A stretch of DNA of 64,000 nt from Ligaoa zhengdingensis (GCF_014384885.1 NZ_JACRST010000001.1:124001-188000), one strand, 5' to 3'. Counted from the first letter of the stretch, positions 1-8,842 are shown. Notes: a model not told the origin generated them from the letters alone. A program made the numbers and translations.

Positions 1-1074
1 CACATTCTCCAGCTTCGCCGCCGGTTCCTTGTCGGGCAGCTCCTCCTCCTCGTCGAGCAGTTCGAAGATGCGCTCAGCCGCCGCGCCCGTGGACTGCAAC
101 AGATTCATAATTTGAGAGGTCTGCACAATCGGTTGGGTGAATTGGCGCATATACTGGATGAACGACTGAATGCTGCCCACATAGATGCGGCCGCTGATGA
201 CCCCGAGGCCGCCGAGGATCGCAATCAGGGCATAGCCGATGTTGCCGATCAGACTGATAAACGGCATCATAATACTGGAAAGAAACTGCGCCTTCCAGCC
301 GTAATTGTAGAGGCGATCGTTGATCTGGTCAAAGGTCTCGATCACCTGCTCCTCGCGGTTGAACACCTTGATGACATTGTGGCCGGTGTACATCTCCTCC
401 ACATGCCCGTTGATGTCGCCGATGGCCTTCTGCTGCCCACGGAACAGTCCCTGGGATTTCCGCACCACGCCGATCGAAACCAGGAAGGAGAACGGCAGGG
501 TACACAGAGCCACCGCGGTCAGGATAGGGCTGATGCTTATCATCATGATGAGGATGCCGACGATGGTGGTCGCCGAGGTGATAATCTGGGTGATACCCTG
601 CTGCAGCGATTGCTGTACTGTATCCACATCGTTGGTGACGCGGCTGAGCACATCGCCAAAGGTGCGGGTATCAAAATAGTTGAGCGGCAGACGGCTGATC
701 TTTTCATCCACCGCTTTACGCAGCGTATACATCGTCTTTTGCGATACCCCGGCCATCAGATATTGCTCGAGATATTTGAACAGCGCCGAAAACAGGTAAA
801 GTGCGCCCAACCCGAGCAGAATCTTGCCGATCAGGGCGAGATCAACTCCCGTTCCACCGTTCGCAGCATCGACGATGCCGCGGTGCAGCTCGTTGGTTGT
901 GAGACCCAGCACCAATGGCGCCAATACAGTGGCCACAGTAGCCAGAATAGCGAAGATGACGACCAATGTAAAACCAACTTTGTATTGGCCGATGTAGCGG
1001 AACAGGCGCTTATAGGTCCCCTTCAGGTCCTTGGCCCGTTCGTCGGTAAACTCAATACCTCTGTGCTTTGCCAT
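1..1074 (-). CDS. ABC exporter half-transporter, second subunit (partial, C-terminus outside window)
   Basis: The visible 358 codons are the ABC type-1 exporter membrane domain, with about six hydrophobic segments after a basic N-terminus; the nucleotide-binding domain lies beyond the left edge. Its ATG shares one base with the TAA of the upstream exporter gene (TAATG), so the two are translationally coupled. Two adjacent half-transporters behind a MarR gene are typical of heterodimeric drug or lipid exporters of the LmrCD/BmrCD/TM287-288 type. The partner carries a degenerate ATP site, so I infer that this subunit carries the catalytically complete one, but that domain is not in view. The substrate cannot be read from the sequence. 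Confidence 0.9.
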   Translation of the reverse strand, partial: MAKHRGIEFTDERAKDLKGTYKRLFRYIGQYKVGFTLVVIFAILATVATVLAPLVLGLTTNELHRGIVDAANGGTGVDLALIGKILLGLGALYLFSALFKYLEQYLMAGVSQKTMYTLRKAVDEKISRLPLNYFDTRTFGDVLSRVTNDVDTVQQSLQQGITQIITSATTIVGILIMMISISPILTAVALCTLPFSFLVSIGVVRKSQGLFRGQQKAIGDINGHVEEMYTGHNVIKVFNREEQVIETFDQINDRLYNYGWKAQFLSSIMMPFISLIGNIGYALIAILGGLGVISGRIYVGSIQSFIQYMRQFTQPIVQTSQIMNLLQSTGAAAERIFELLDEEEELPDKEPAAKLENV

Positions 1075-2816
1075 TACGCCTTGCCCCCTTTCGTGAGTTC
1101 TTCCTCTGAAAATTGCGACGACACGATCTCCTGATAAACCTCGCAATTTTCCAGCAGCTGCTGGTGGGTGCCCTCGCCGGCCACACGGCCCTCGTCCAGC
1201 ACCAGAATACGGTCGGAATCCATGATAGTGCTCACGCGCTGTGCCACAATGATTACAGTGGCGTCCTTTGTTACGGGCTTGAGGGCCTTGCGCAACTGAG
1301 CATCGGTTTTGAAGTCGAGCGCGGAGAAGCTATCGTCAAAAATATAGATTTCGGGGCGTTTTGCCAATGCGCGGGCGATCGAAAGGCGCTGTTTCTGGCC
1401 GCCTGAGACATTGGTGCCGCCCTGTGCGATATGTTCGCCCAACTGTTTTGGTTTTTCCTCGATGAAATCCCACGCCTGAGCGAGCTGTGCCGCCCGTTTG
1501 AGGTCCTCGTCTCCTGCGGTTTCGTCGCCATATCGGATGTTGTCTGCGATGGTTCCGCTGAACAGAACTGCCTTTTGCGGCACATAACCGATCTTATCGC
1601 GCAGGGTCTTGGTGTCGTACTCCCGCACGTCCACTCTGTCCACCAAAACCTGACCCTCAGTTGCGTCGTACAACCGCGGAATCAAATTGACCAGCGTAGT
1701 TTTGCCGCTGCCGGTGCTGCCGATGATCGCGGTGGTCTCACCCGGCTTAGCAGAAAAGGAGATATGGGAGAGCGCTGCCTCCTCAGCATTGTCAAAGCTG
1801 AAGCTGACATCGCGAAACTCGACATATCCGCGGCTTTGGCCAATTTCGACTGGGGTTTCCGGCTCGGTGATGGAAAGCTCGGTCGAGAGCACCTCGTTGA
1901 TGCGCTCCGCCGAAGCGGTCGCGCGGGGCATCATCACAAAGATCATCGAAAGCATGGTCAGCGACATCATAATCTGCATAACATACTGGATCACCGCGAC
2001 TACGTCGCCATCGAGCAGAGAACCTGCGGCCACCCAGCGGGAACCGACTGCCACAATTGCAATGGTGGTGGCGTTCATTACCAGCATGACGGTGGGCATC
2101 AGCAATGTCATCATCCTCTGCATCTTGAGTGTGGTCTTGGTGAGATCGATGTTAGCGGCATCGAACCGTTTTTTCTCATGCTCATCGGTGTTGAATGCAC
2201 GGATCACGCGGATACCGGTGAGCTTCTCACGCATGACGCGGTTGACGTTATCCAGCTTCTTCTGCATGGTCTGAGACAACGGCATGGCCTTGCGGGCGAT
2301 CAAGAAGACAACCGTTATCAAAACAGCCATAGAGGCGAAGATGATCGCGGAGAGGCCCGCATTTTTACTCACCGCCATGATAATGCCGCCTACCGCCATG
2401 ATCGGCGCTTGCAGCACCACGCGCATAAACATCATCATAAACTGCTGCACCTGATTGATGTCGTTGGTGGTGCGTGTGATGAGCGATGCGGTGCCGAATT
2501 GGTCGAATTCGTGCAGTGAAAAGCTCTCCACCTTTATAAACACCTTGCGGCGCAGATTGCGCCCAATCCCAGTGGACATGCGAGAAGACAGAAAGCCGTT
2601 GAACATGTTGCATATCGCGCTGAACAGTGCAAATGCGATCATCAACAGGCCAATCTCCACAATGTAAGCGGTGTTTTCCTCCACAATACCTTTATTGATG
2701 ATATTAGAAAGGAGATTGGGCAGCTGCAAATCCGCCAACACACTGCAAAAAGTGAAAATTACAATTCCAAGCACCGTCCAACCGAACGGCTTCATTTCTT
2801 TCAAGATGGTACGCAT
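1074..2816 (-). CDS. ABC exporter half-transporter, first subunit, degenerate ATP site
   Basis: This is a 580-residue membrane-plus-ATPase fusion. Residues 1-310 form the exporter membrane domain. The ATPase domain has Walker A GSTGSGKT (366-373), signature VSGGQ (470-474) and Walker B IYIFDD (490-495). Two catalytic positions are altered: the Walker B glutamate is Asp495, and the switch-loop histidine is Gln526 (VIIVAQR). Both changes are known from the degenerate half of heterodimeric exporters, so it probably pairs with the subunit encoded directly downstream. It lies 12 bases behind the MarR gene, in one operon. The likely role is drug or lipid export; the substrate is unknown. Confidence 0.93.
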   Translation of the reverse strand: MRTILKEMKPFGWTVLGIVIFTFCSVLADLQLPNLLSNIINKGIVEENTAYIVEIGLLMIAFALFSAICNMFNGFLSSRMSTGIGRNLRRKVFIKVESFSLHEFDQFGTASLITRTTNDINQVQQFMMMFMRVVLQAPIMAVGGIIMAVSKNAGLSAIIFASMAVLITVVFLIARKAMPLSQTMQKKLDNVNRVMREKLTGIRVIRAFNTDEHEKKRFDAANIDLTKTTLKMQRMMTLLMPTVMLVMNATTIAIVAVGSRWVAAGSLLDGDVVAVIQYVMQIMMSLTMLSMIFVMMPRATASAERINEVLSTELSITEPETPVEIGQSRGYVEFRDVSFSFDNAEEAALSHISFSAKPGETTAIIGSTGSGKTTLVNLIPRLYDATEGQVLVDRVDVREYDTKTLRDKIGYVPQKAVLFSGTIADNIRYGDETAGDEDLKRAAQLAQAWDFIEEKPKQLGEHIAQGGTNVSGGQKQRLSIARALAKRPEIYIFDDSFSALDFKTDAQLRKALKPVTKDATVIIVAQRVSTIMDSDRILVLDEGRVAGEGTHQQLLENCEVYQEIVSSQFSEEELTKGGKA

Positions 2817-2828
2817 AGGATTCCCCCT

Positions 2829-3278
2829 TTAACGTTTGTAGACTCTGCTATAATAATCCTTGACCTTTTCCATAATTCTCAGGAGGTTTTGCGCTTCCTG
2901 TTCGCCCAAATAGTCGACCAACCCGCGAACCTCCCCGCGATGGTGTTCCATGCACTGGTGCAGCACCTCTTCGCCACGCTCCGTCAACGAGACCATGATG
3001 ATACGGCGATCCCGCTCATCGTTTCCCCGTGAGACGAAGCCTTTGGCCTGTAGCCGATTGAGCACCGGCGTAATTGTGGGAGCAGCTACATTGAGCGCTT
3101 GGGCGATGTCGGTCGCACGCATCCCGGCAGGACCAGCAGAATGTACACAGAACATTACCGCGCGCTCCCCTTCCCACAGGCACTGCTCCCGGCTGGCGTG
3201 CCTACTCATATGCTGGCGGCGCATATCGCTAAAATTGATAATCAGATCCTCCACCAGTTTTTCTGTCTGGTCTTGCAC
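2829..3278 (-). CDS. MarR family transcriptional regulator
   Basis: A 149-residue winged-helix protein with the MarR layout: a helical N-terminus for dimerisation, then a recognition helix and wing around residues 60-100 (ATDIAQALNVAAPTITPVLNRL, then a GFVSRGNDERDRRI wing). The start is GTG, preceded by GAGGTG. It is the first gene of an operon with two ABC exporter subunits, the usual setting for a ligand-responsive local repressor. An inverted repeat just downstream of the promoter is a probable autoregulatory operator. The effector is unknown. Confidence 0.92.
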   Translation of the reverse strand: MQDQTEKLVEDLIINFSDMRRQHMSRHASREQCLWEGERAVMFCVHSAGPAGMRATDIAQALNVAAPTITPVLNRLQAKGFVSRGNDERDRRIIMVSLTERGEEVLHQCMEHHRGEVRGLVDYLGEQEAQNLLRIMEKVKDYYSRVYKR

Positions 3279-3293
3279 TTTTTCACCTCATTT

Positions 3294-3352
3294 ATTTAGT
3301 CTACCTAAATATTAGCATCTCTAATTATATTTTAATATTCACAAAAATGCAA
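3294..3352 (-). promoter_or_regulatory. Promoter and probable MarR operator of the exporter operon
   Basis: On the minus strand, TTGCAT (3352-3347), a 17-base spacer and TATAAT (3329-3324) form a good sigma-A promoter. Just past the expected start site is the inverted repeat ATTTAG-TCTAC-CTAAAT (3294-3310), of the size and composition of MarR-family operators. Binding there would block the operon, including marR itself. The operator assignment is inferred from position and symmetry. Confidence 0.7.
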
Positions 3353-3379
3353 TGAACGAATTGTTAAAATTAAATAAAG

Positions 3380-3425
3380 AAGCGAGATGAAATCCCACTC
3401 TTTCAGGATTCCATCCCGCTCTGTT
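3380..3425 (-). terminator. Rho-independent terminator of the flippase gene
   Basis: Arms around 3381-3395 and 3410-3424 pair over 15 bases. The two imperfect positions are G-U wobbles on the minus strand but A-C mismatches on the plus strand, so the hairpin serves minus-strand transcripts. On that strand it is followed by a U-rich run (CUUUAUUUAA). It lies directly after the stop of the flippase gene. Confidence 0.75.
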
Positions 3426-3433
3426 GTCATGAT

Positions 3434-4858
3434 TCAATTATCATCCGTCCGCCCTTTGCCGCCGAGCCGTTTGGCCAACAACTTTTGCAGCGTCATGACG
3501 ATGCCCCCGAGATTGGTGACGATCATCAGCAGCGTCAACCCGATCTCCCATGCGATCCAATAGGGCAGCTCCAGAATCATCACAGCGCACTGCGCCCCCA
3601 GCACAGCGGTGTTGAAGATCATCTTTGTGACATTCATCCGGATGCGGATATAGCGGCGCGTATCGATCGCGCGCAGAACGAACACACAGAGATATCCGAC
3701 GAGGGTCGCAAAGGTCGCGCCATTCACACCATATTGGGGAATCAACAGCAGATTTAGCCCTACATTGAGGATTGCGCCCACCGCTGTTGTGACCAAAGTG
3801 AATACGCTTTTCTTCTCCGCGATATAGACCGTACCCAAAAAGGTGCCCATACAGGAGAACACCGTCGCCATCACCAGGAGTGGGATAAACTGCCAAGAAG
3901 GATAATAGGACGGGTTGGAAGTCAGCAGACGGGTGAGCAGTTTGGAAATCAGAATCAAGCCGGACGCGGCAGAAAAAAGAAGGGACTGGTAGGTGCGAAA
4001 TACCTTGGTGAAAAAACGCTCCCGCGCAAGCGTCCCCTTTTCTGTCACCGCGGAAATCTGCCAAGCGTCCATAAAGATGGTGGACACCAGATTAACGATG
4101 GTCGGCACCTTGTAGGCGACGGCGAGCAGGCCGTTGGCCTGCGCCCCCATCATTTCCGTCACAATATAGCGGTCAGCCGCATTCATGATCCACCAGAAAA
4201 CAGTATTGGGGATGAGCGGGATGCAGTATCGCAGCATGGCCGTAGAGGTATCCCTCCGGATGCCGCGAAACCGGATATAGCGGTAGAGCTTAGCGGTGAA
4301 AAACAAAAAGATCGAGGAAAGCAGGTCAGCGCTGAAAATCGCCATGATATAACCGTTGATGCCCCAACGGAACACGACCAGATAGAGCACATTGAACAGA
4401 ATCGTGGCGATGGTACTGAGCACGCCGTCGAAAGCGTAGAGCCGCACATAACCCTTGGCGCGGACGAACTGTGAACAAAGGGAACGTGTACAGGACATCA
4501 GTACAAAGACATAGACCAATACGGTGTGCCCAGCGATACTGGGAATCATATCCAACAGCGGATAACAAGCCACCAACAGGGCAAAACCGCCGAGAATAGT
4601 AAAGATACCTGTGGAAAAGACATCGCTTTTGCGTACCGCATCATCCAGGCCAAAGCGGACCACCGCATTGATGACACCGATCGATACGATCGGAATGAGC
4701 AGGTTGCCGGTCTGCACAATCAAATCCACCACGCCGTACGATTCCGGATCCAGCACACTGGTGTAAAGCGGCATCAAAAAGAAGACAAGCACCTTGGAGC
4801 TAAAGGTGCCGATCGCAAAAATTACCGTATTGGAAATCAACTTTCTATACTTGTCCAC
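3434..4858 (-). CDS. Polysaccharide/lipid-linked oligosaccharide flippase (MOP superfamily, Wzx/MurJ-like)
   Basis: A 474-residue integral membrane protein with 12-14 hydrophobic segments and the N-terminal pattern of the polysaccharide-biosynthesis/oligosaccharide flippase family (FAIGTFSSKVLVFFLMPLYT). Such proteins move lipid-linked sugar units across the membrane for capsule, wall or exopolysaccharide assembly. I chose the GTG at 4858, which has AAGGGG seven bases upstream, over a TTG six codons earlier with no ribosome site. There are no glycosyltransferase neighbours, so the substrate is open. TATAAT at 4896-4891 is a possible promoter. Confidence 0.85.
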   Translation of the reverse strand: MDKYRKLISNTVIFAIGTFSSKVLVFFLMPLYTSVLDPESYGVVDLIVQTGNLLIPIVSIGVINAVVRFGLDDAVRKSDVFSTGIFTILGGFALLVACYPLLDMIPSIAGHTVLVYVFVLMSCTRSLCSQFVRAKGYVRLYAFDGVLSTIATILFNVLYLVVFRWGINGYIMAIFSADLLSSIFLFFTAKLYRYIRFRGIRRDTSTAMLRYCIPLIPNTVFWWIMNAADRYIVTEMMGAQANGLLAVAYKVPTIVNLVSTIFMDAWQISAVTEKGTLARERFFTKVFRTYQSLLFSAASGLILISKLLTRLLTSNPSYYPSWQFIPLLVMATVFSCMGTFLGTVYIAEKKSVFTLVTTAVGAILNVGLNLLLIPQYGVNGATFATLVGYLCVFVLRAIDTRRYIRIRMNVTKMIFNTAVLGAQCAVMILELPYWIAWEIGLTLLMIVTNLGGIVMTLQKLLAKRLGGKGRTDDN

Positions 4859-4942
4859 GAAAAATCCCCTTGTCAAAAGCTGTTCGTATTATTATACCTC
4901 CTTTCGGCGAAAAATGGTATCCTTGCGAGGAAAATGTTTGAA

Positions 4943-4977
4943 TTTTTTATAGCTTTTCGCAGCAAAGCTATAAAAAA
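4943..4977. terminator. Bidirectional terminator-like hairpin
   Basis: A 14-bp perfect stem (4943-4956 with 4964-4977) flanked by T-rich and A-rich ends on both strands. It lies upstream of the probable promoters of two divergent genes, so it ends no obvious transcript. It may insulate the two genes or be part of a repeat unit. Confidence 0.6.
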
Positions 4978-5018
4978 ACCGGCTCGCGGCCTTAGAATCT
5001 AAAGCGCACAGGCACGGA

Positions 5019-5068
5019 GTGCCCGGATGCGCGTAAAAAATAGTAGCCTTGCTACTATTTTTTATAAA
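5019..5068 (+). repeat. Dispersed hairpin repeat, copy 1
   Basis: About 50 bases consisting of GTGCCC, the shared block CCGGATGCGCGTAAAAAATA, and a hairpin (5035-5047 with 5051-5063, 3-base loop) ending in TTTTTTATAAA. A second copy lies at 13518-13567 in the same orientation. The loop-proximal bases differ between copies, but pairing is kept. It resembles an intergenic repeat with terminator-like structure. Confidence 0.65.
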
Positions 5069-5111
5069 CTTTTCAAATCGTGCGGCCCGCATTCCAGAAC
5101 GTGTTGCTGTA

Positions 5112-5120
5112 TGCTATAAT
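5112..5120 (+). promoter_or_regulatory. Extended -10 promoter for the leader ORF and alkylation-repair gene
   Basis: TGCTATAAT is a perfect extended -10 element (TG-N-TATAAT) 31 bases upstream of the leader ORF start. The -35 region (TTCCAG near 5092) is weak, as is common for extended -10 promoters. AGGGGGAAG at 5139-5147 follows as the ribosome site. Confidence 0.6.
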
Positions 5121-5151
5121 AATGATAGTCATTATATTAGGGGGAAGCTGT

Positions 5152-5262
5152 ATGGCAAAATTGATTTGGCACCATTCAGAATCAGACCTTCGAATTGGTG
5201 CACTGGTGGGATACGCGGACAAAGTAGATCAGACGAAGATACTTCTGGTGCATCATGGATAA
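5152..5262 (+). CDS. Small 36-residue leader/hypothetical protein
   Basis: An ATG with the strong ribosome site AGGGGGAAG opens a 36-codon frame starting MAKLIWHHSESDLRIGALVG. I do not recognise the product. Its stop overlaps the start of the alkylation-repair gene by eight bases, and that gene has no clear ribosome site of its own, so translation of this short frame probably feeds ribosomes to it. It could be a real small protein or a coupling leader. It contains two histidine pairs (HH at 7-8 and 34-35). Confidence 0.5.
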   Translation: MAKLIWHHSESDLRIGALVGYADKVDQTKILLVHHG

Positions 5263-5962
5263 GAACGAGATCGCCCAGCGACTTCGCGCCCTCGCTGAGC
5301 CGGATTATCAGCGATTTGCCAGCTCCCTGATTCCCACCATCGATCCCACCACCCTGCTGGGGGTTCGGCTGCCCGCACTGCGCAAGATCGCCGCGGAGCT
5401 TGTGCGAGAGGACTGGCAGTCCTATCTGCAAACGGCATCGGATAACACCTTTGAAGAGATCATGTTGCAGGGCATGGTGATCGGCACAGTTCAACTCCCA
5501 CCGGAGAGGATATTTCCGTTGATCGAAGCGTTCCTGCCGAAAATCGACAACTGGTCGGTCTGCGACAGCTTTTGCAGCGGGCTCAAGATAGCGCGCGAGT
5601 ATCCCGGCCAGGTGTGGAATTTTTTGCAGCCTTTTCTGAGCGACCAGCGGGAATACTATCTGCGTTTCGGCGTGGTGATGCTGTTGTTTTACTACATTGA
5701 CGAATCGCACCTTGACGCGGTGCTCGCCCTCTTGGACGCTGCACAGTCCGATGGATACTACGCCAAAATGGCGGTAGCCTGGGCCGTATGTTCTTGCTAT
5801 ACCGCATTCCCCGCACGCACCCTCTCCTATCTGCGCACCTGCCGCCTCGACGTGGTCACCTATCAAAAGGCGCTGCAAAAGATACTCGAGTCCAACAAGG
5901 TGAGCCGCGGGGATAAAGCCGTAATCCGCGCTATGAAGCGGGAGATAATTTCTCCAAGATAA
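5255..5962 (+). CDS. DNA alkylation repair protein (AlkD-like, HEAT-repeat fold)
   Basis: A 235-residue all-helical protein resembling the DNA alkylation repair family (AlkD/AlkC, PF08713): a LLGVRLPALRKIAAEL segment near residues 34-49, a KIDNWSVCDSF segment near 95-105, and FGVVMLLFYYI near 135-145. AlkD-type glycosylases excise 3-methyladenine and N7-alkyl purines without flipping the base. The length matches the family. The ATG is poorly served by a ribosome site and overlaps the preceding short frame, implying translational coupling. A terminator follows directly. Confidence 0.87.
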   Translation: MDKNEIAQRLRALAEPDYQRFASSLIPTIDPTTLLGVRLPALRKIAAELVREDWQSYLQTASDNTFEEIMLQGMVIGTVQLPPERIFPLIEAFLPKIDNWSVCDSFCSGLKIAREYPGQVWNFLQPFLSDQREYYLRFGVVMLLFYYIDESHLDAVLALLDAAQSDGYYAKMAVAWAVCSCYTAFPARTLSYLRTCRLDVVTYQKALQKILESNKVSRGDKAVIRAMKREIISPR

Positions 5963-5966
5963 AGTG

Positions 5967-6002
5967 AGAGGCCCGAAGGAAAGTTCCTTCGGGCCCCTTT
6001 TG
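5967..6002 (+). terminator. Terminator after the alkylation-repair gene
   Basis: A strong hairpin, GGCCCGAAGGAA paired with TTCCTTCGGGCC, with a short loop and followed by CCTTTT. It separates this gene from the convergent ATPase gene. Confidence 0.85.
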
Positions 6003-6007
6003 CTGTT

Positions 6008-8707
6008 TTACGGTTCGGCGGCAGTCTCCTCCTGGGTGATAAAATTCTTTGGCCTGCGTTTACTCAAAATGAGGATGGAGGACAAGATGGGGGCAAACAT
6101 GATATAGACGGCCATGGTCGCCAGATGGTGCCAACCGAGTGGAACTGTACGGAAGATACCGTTCAGGAACGGCAGATAGATCGCTGCCCATAGCACGCCA
6201 GCCGATACCAGCACCGCCAGAATCAGTTTTTTGTTGTTCAGCGGATTGATGCCGAACAGGCCGTGTTCCTCGCTCTTGCACTCGAACACATGGATCAACT
6301 GGGTAATCACCAGGGTGGCAAACGCACCGGTACGCGCGAGATCCAAGTCGCCGAACTCCCGCATAAAGTTGCTGAACACCGCGACGGTGGTCAAACCGAT
6401 CAGACATCCGCGGAACAGGATGGTGGACAACAGGCCGCCAGAGAAGATGCTTTCGTTCTTGCTGCGCGGCTTCACATCCATCACGTCCTTGTCGGCCGGT
6501 TCCAGGCCCAGGGCGATGGCGGGGAGGCCGTCGGTGGCGAGATTGATGAGCAAAATCTGGATGGGAAGCAGGATCACCGGCATCCCCATCAACATCCCGG
6601 CGAACATCGTAATCACCTCGCCGATGTTGCAGGAGAGGAGATAGCGGATGAACTTACGGATGTTGCGGTAGATCACCCGCCCCTCTTCGATCGCCGCAAC
6701 CAGCGTGGCGAAGTTATCGTCCAGCAGAATCACCGAGGACGCCTCCTTGGTGACATCGGTTCCGCCCTCACCCATGGCGACACCGATATCCGCCTCTTTA
6801 ACAGCCGGAGCGTCGTTCACCCCGTCGCCTGTCATCGCGACGATGTTGCCTTGCTTTTTCAATGCACGCACAATCCGCAACTTGTGTTCGGGTGAGACGC
6901 GGGCGAACACCGCGGTCTTCCCCACCGCCGCTTCAAACTCCCCGTCGCTCATGCGGTCGATCTCCTTGCCGGTGAGCACCTGATCGTTGTGCCGCAGAAT
7001 ACCTAGCTCGGAGGCGATCGCCGATGCGGTCAGCTTGTGATCGCCCGTAATCATCACCGTGCGGATGCCCGCCCTGCGGCATTTGCGAACCGCCTCATAG
7101 GCCTCTTTGCGTGGCGGATCGATCATACCGGCCAGCCCTACGAAGGTAAGCCCCTCCTCCCGCGGTTCTTCACCTGGACCGAGCTCCCGGTAAGCGAATG
7201 CCAGCACGCGCAGCGCCTTCTTTGCCATCCGCTCGTTGGCGTCCTCCACCGAGGAGCGCACCGTGGAGAGCAGCGGCTTCTGTTCCCGGTCGTCCTGATA
7301 CTGCGAACATTTTTCCAGAATAATATCTGGAGCTCCTTTTGTCAGCAGATAGCGCGAACCTCCTCGATCTTGCACAACGACCGACATACACTTGCGGGAG
7401 GAATCGAATGGAAGCTCCTCCACGCGGGTGTAGCTGACCGCGGCGCTCTTCTGTGTGACGTTGGCTTTGGCTGCCATGATGAGTAGCGCAGCTTCAGTGG
7501 GTTCCCCCGCCACCTTCCATTGCGCTTTGCTTTTGTGCAGCGCGAACAGATCCTCCGATTCCTGTTCCAGGCTCGCGTTGTTGCACATCACTGCGATATC
7601 CAACAGCAGCCGGATGTCCGGCTGTGCGGCTACGCCCACGCTGCTCCCCTTGCAGATCAGCTCGCCCGCTTTTTCCGCTCCGTTGCCGGTGATATTTACC
7701 TGGCGCTGGGCTGTATAAAGTTCCTTCACTGTCATCCGGTTTTCAGTTAGGGTTCCCGTCTTGTCCGAACAGATGACCCCCGCGCACCCCATCGTCTCGA
7801 CAGCATGGAGCTTTCGGATCAAAGCGTTGCGACCGAGCATCCGCTTGACCGCAAGCGCGAGCGCAATGGTCACCACCGCCGGGAGTCCCTCCGGAATCGC
7901 AGCGACTGCCAACGAAATTCCGGTCAGGATCATGTCGAAAATCGGCTCGCCCCGCAAAATGCCTGTGACTGCGACGATCGCGCAGATCGCGAGGCAGCCG
8001 AACGCGAGATATTTGCTCATGCCGTCCAGCTTTTGTTGTAATGGCGTGGGTTCCTCTTCAATGCCGGTGAGCAGTCCAGCAATCTTGCCCATCTCGGTGC
8101 GCATCCCCGTGTCCAGGACAATCGCTTTGCAGCGTCCCTTGACGATGTTGGTGCCCATGAATACCATGGTATCATGTTCCCGCGACGGATGCTCAAAATT
8201 TTGATCCGCCTTTTTCTCCACCGGCAGAGACTCGCCGCTGAGCATCGCTTCATCAGCTTGCAAGGCGCTCTGTTCAATCACCTGCGCATCGGCGGGCACC
8301 CGGTCCCCGGCCTCCAACAGGATGAGGTCACCCGGCACCAGCTCAATCGCCGGGAGCTCGGTCTTTTTGCCGTCGCGTATCACCTTTGCGTGGGGTGCAG
8401 CCATCTCTTTGAGCGCATCCAGCGTCTTTTCTGTGCGGTATTCCTGCAGAAAGCCCAGGATTGCGTTGACCAGTACGATTAAAACGATGGTGAGCGCCTC
8501 GACCGCTTCGCCCATGAAAACTGAAAGAACGGTTGCGATCAACAGGATAATCACCATCAAATCTTTGAATTGCCCCAGGAACATCTTCATCGCGCTGTGT
8601 CGCTTGCCCGACTCCAGTACGTTCTCCCCGAACTCAAACAGGCGTTTGCTCGCCTGCTGAGTGGTAAGCCCGCCGTAGCCGCCGCCCTTCGCTTCACGTC
8701 TTGCCAT
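6008..8707 (-). CDS. P-type Ca2+-transporting ATPase (P2A, SERCA/PMR1-like)
   Basis: An 899-residue P-type ATPase: LSGES actuator loop, phosphorylation motif CSDKTGTLT with the aspartate near residue 315, KGAPD nucleotide-binding loop, and MTGDGVNDAPAVK hinge. Membrane segment 4 contains IPEGLP and segment 6 contains NLATDGLPA, the calcium-site signatures of type IIA pumps, so the probable role is export of Ca2+ (or Mn2+) from the cytoplasm. I placed the start at the ATG with GGGAGG seven bases upstream; a GTG 17 codons earlier has no ribosome site. The leader holds a small hairpin (8741-8762). Confidence 0.93.
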   Translation of the reverse strand: MARREAKGGGYGGLTTQQASKRLFEFGENVLESGKRHSAMKMFLGQFKDLMVIILLIATVLSVFMGEAVEALTIVLIVLVNAILGFLQEYRTEKTLDALKEMAAPHAKVIRDGKKTELPAIELVPGDLILLEAGDRVPADAQVIEQSALQADEAMLSGESLPVEKKADQNFEHPSREHDTMVFMGTNIVKGRCKAIVLDTGMRTEMGKIAGLLTGIEEEPTPLQQKLDGMSKYLAFGCLAICAIVAVTGILRGEPIFDMILTGISLAVAAIPEGLPAVVTIALALAVKRMLGRNALIRKLHAVETMGCAGVICSDKTGTLTENRMTVKELYTAQRQVNITGNGAEKAGELICKGSSVGVAAQPDIRLLLDIAVMCNNASLEQESEDLFALHKSKAQWKVAGEPTEAALLIMAAKANVTQKSAAVSYTRVEELPFDSSRKCMSVVVQDRGGSRYLLTKGAPDIILEKCSQYQDDREQKPLLSTVRSSVEDANERMAKKALRVLAFAYRELGPGEEPREEGLTFVGLAGMIDPPRKEAYEAVRKCRRAGIRTVMITGDHKLTASAIASELGILRHNDQVLTGKEIDRMSDGEFEAAVGKTAVFARVSPEHKLRIVRALKKQGNIVAMTGDGVNDAPAVKEADIGVAMGEGGTDVTKEASSVILLDDNFATLVAAIEEGRVIYRNIRKFIRYLLSCNIGEVITMFAGMLMGMPVILLPIQILLINLATDGLPAIALGLEPADKDVMDVKPRSKNESIFSGGLLSTILFRGCLIGLTTVAVFSNFMREFGDLDLARTGAFATLVITQLIHVFECKSEEHGLFGINPLNNKKLILAVLVSAGVLWAAIYLPFLNGIFRTVPLGWHHLATMAVYIMFAPILSSILILSKRRPKNFITQEETAAEP

Positions 8708-8740
8708 CTTCCAGCCTCCCTCGTTATTCTCGCCGTTTCC

Positions 8741-8762
8741 AGGCGTGTTTCGGGACACGCCT
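8741..8762 (-). other. Small hairpin in the ATPase leader
   Basis: A perfect 8-bp stem (AGGCGTGT with ACACGCCT) and 6-base loop, about 35 bases upstream of the chosen ATPase start. It matches no riboswitch I can recognise, including the yybP-ykoY class. Confidence 0.4.
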
Positions 8763-8842
8763 CACCCTAACTATATGTGGACAGGCGGCAAAATAGACTG
8801 TGATTTTTCACATCCCATTTGGGGATATCTGGGATTTTTCTT

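Noticed and set aside
4892..5092. Open frame across the repeat hairpins upstream of the flippase
   Set aside because: It runs through two strong hairpins, lacks a ribosome site and encodes low-complexity residues.
8708..8842. Possible metal riboswitch ahead of the P-type ATPase
   Set aside because: A small hairpin is present, but none of the conserved yybP-ykoY or M-box bases could be matched.
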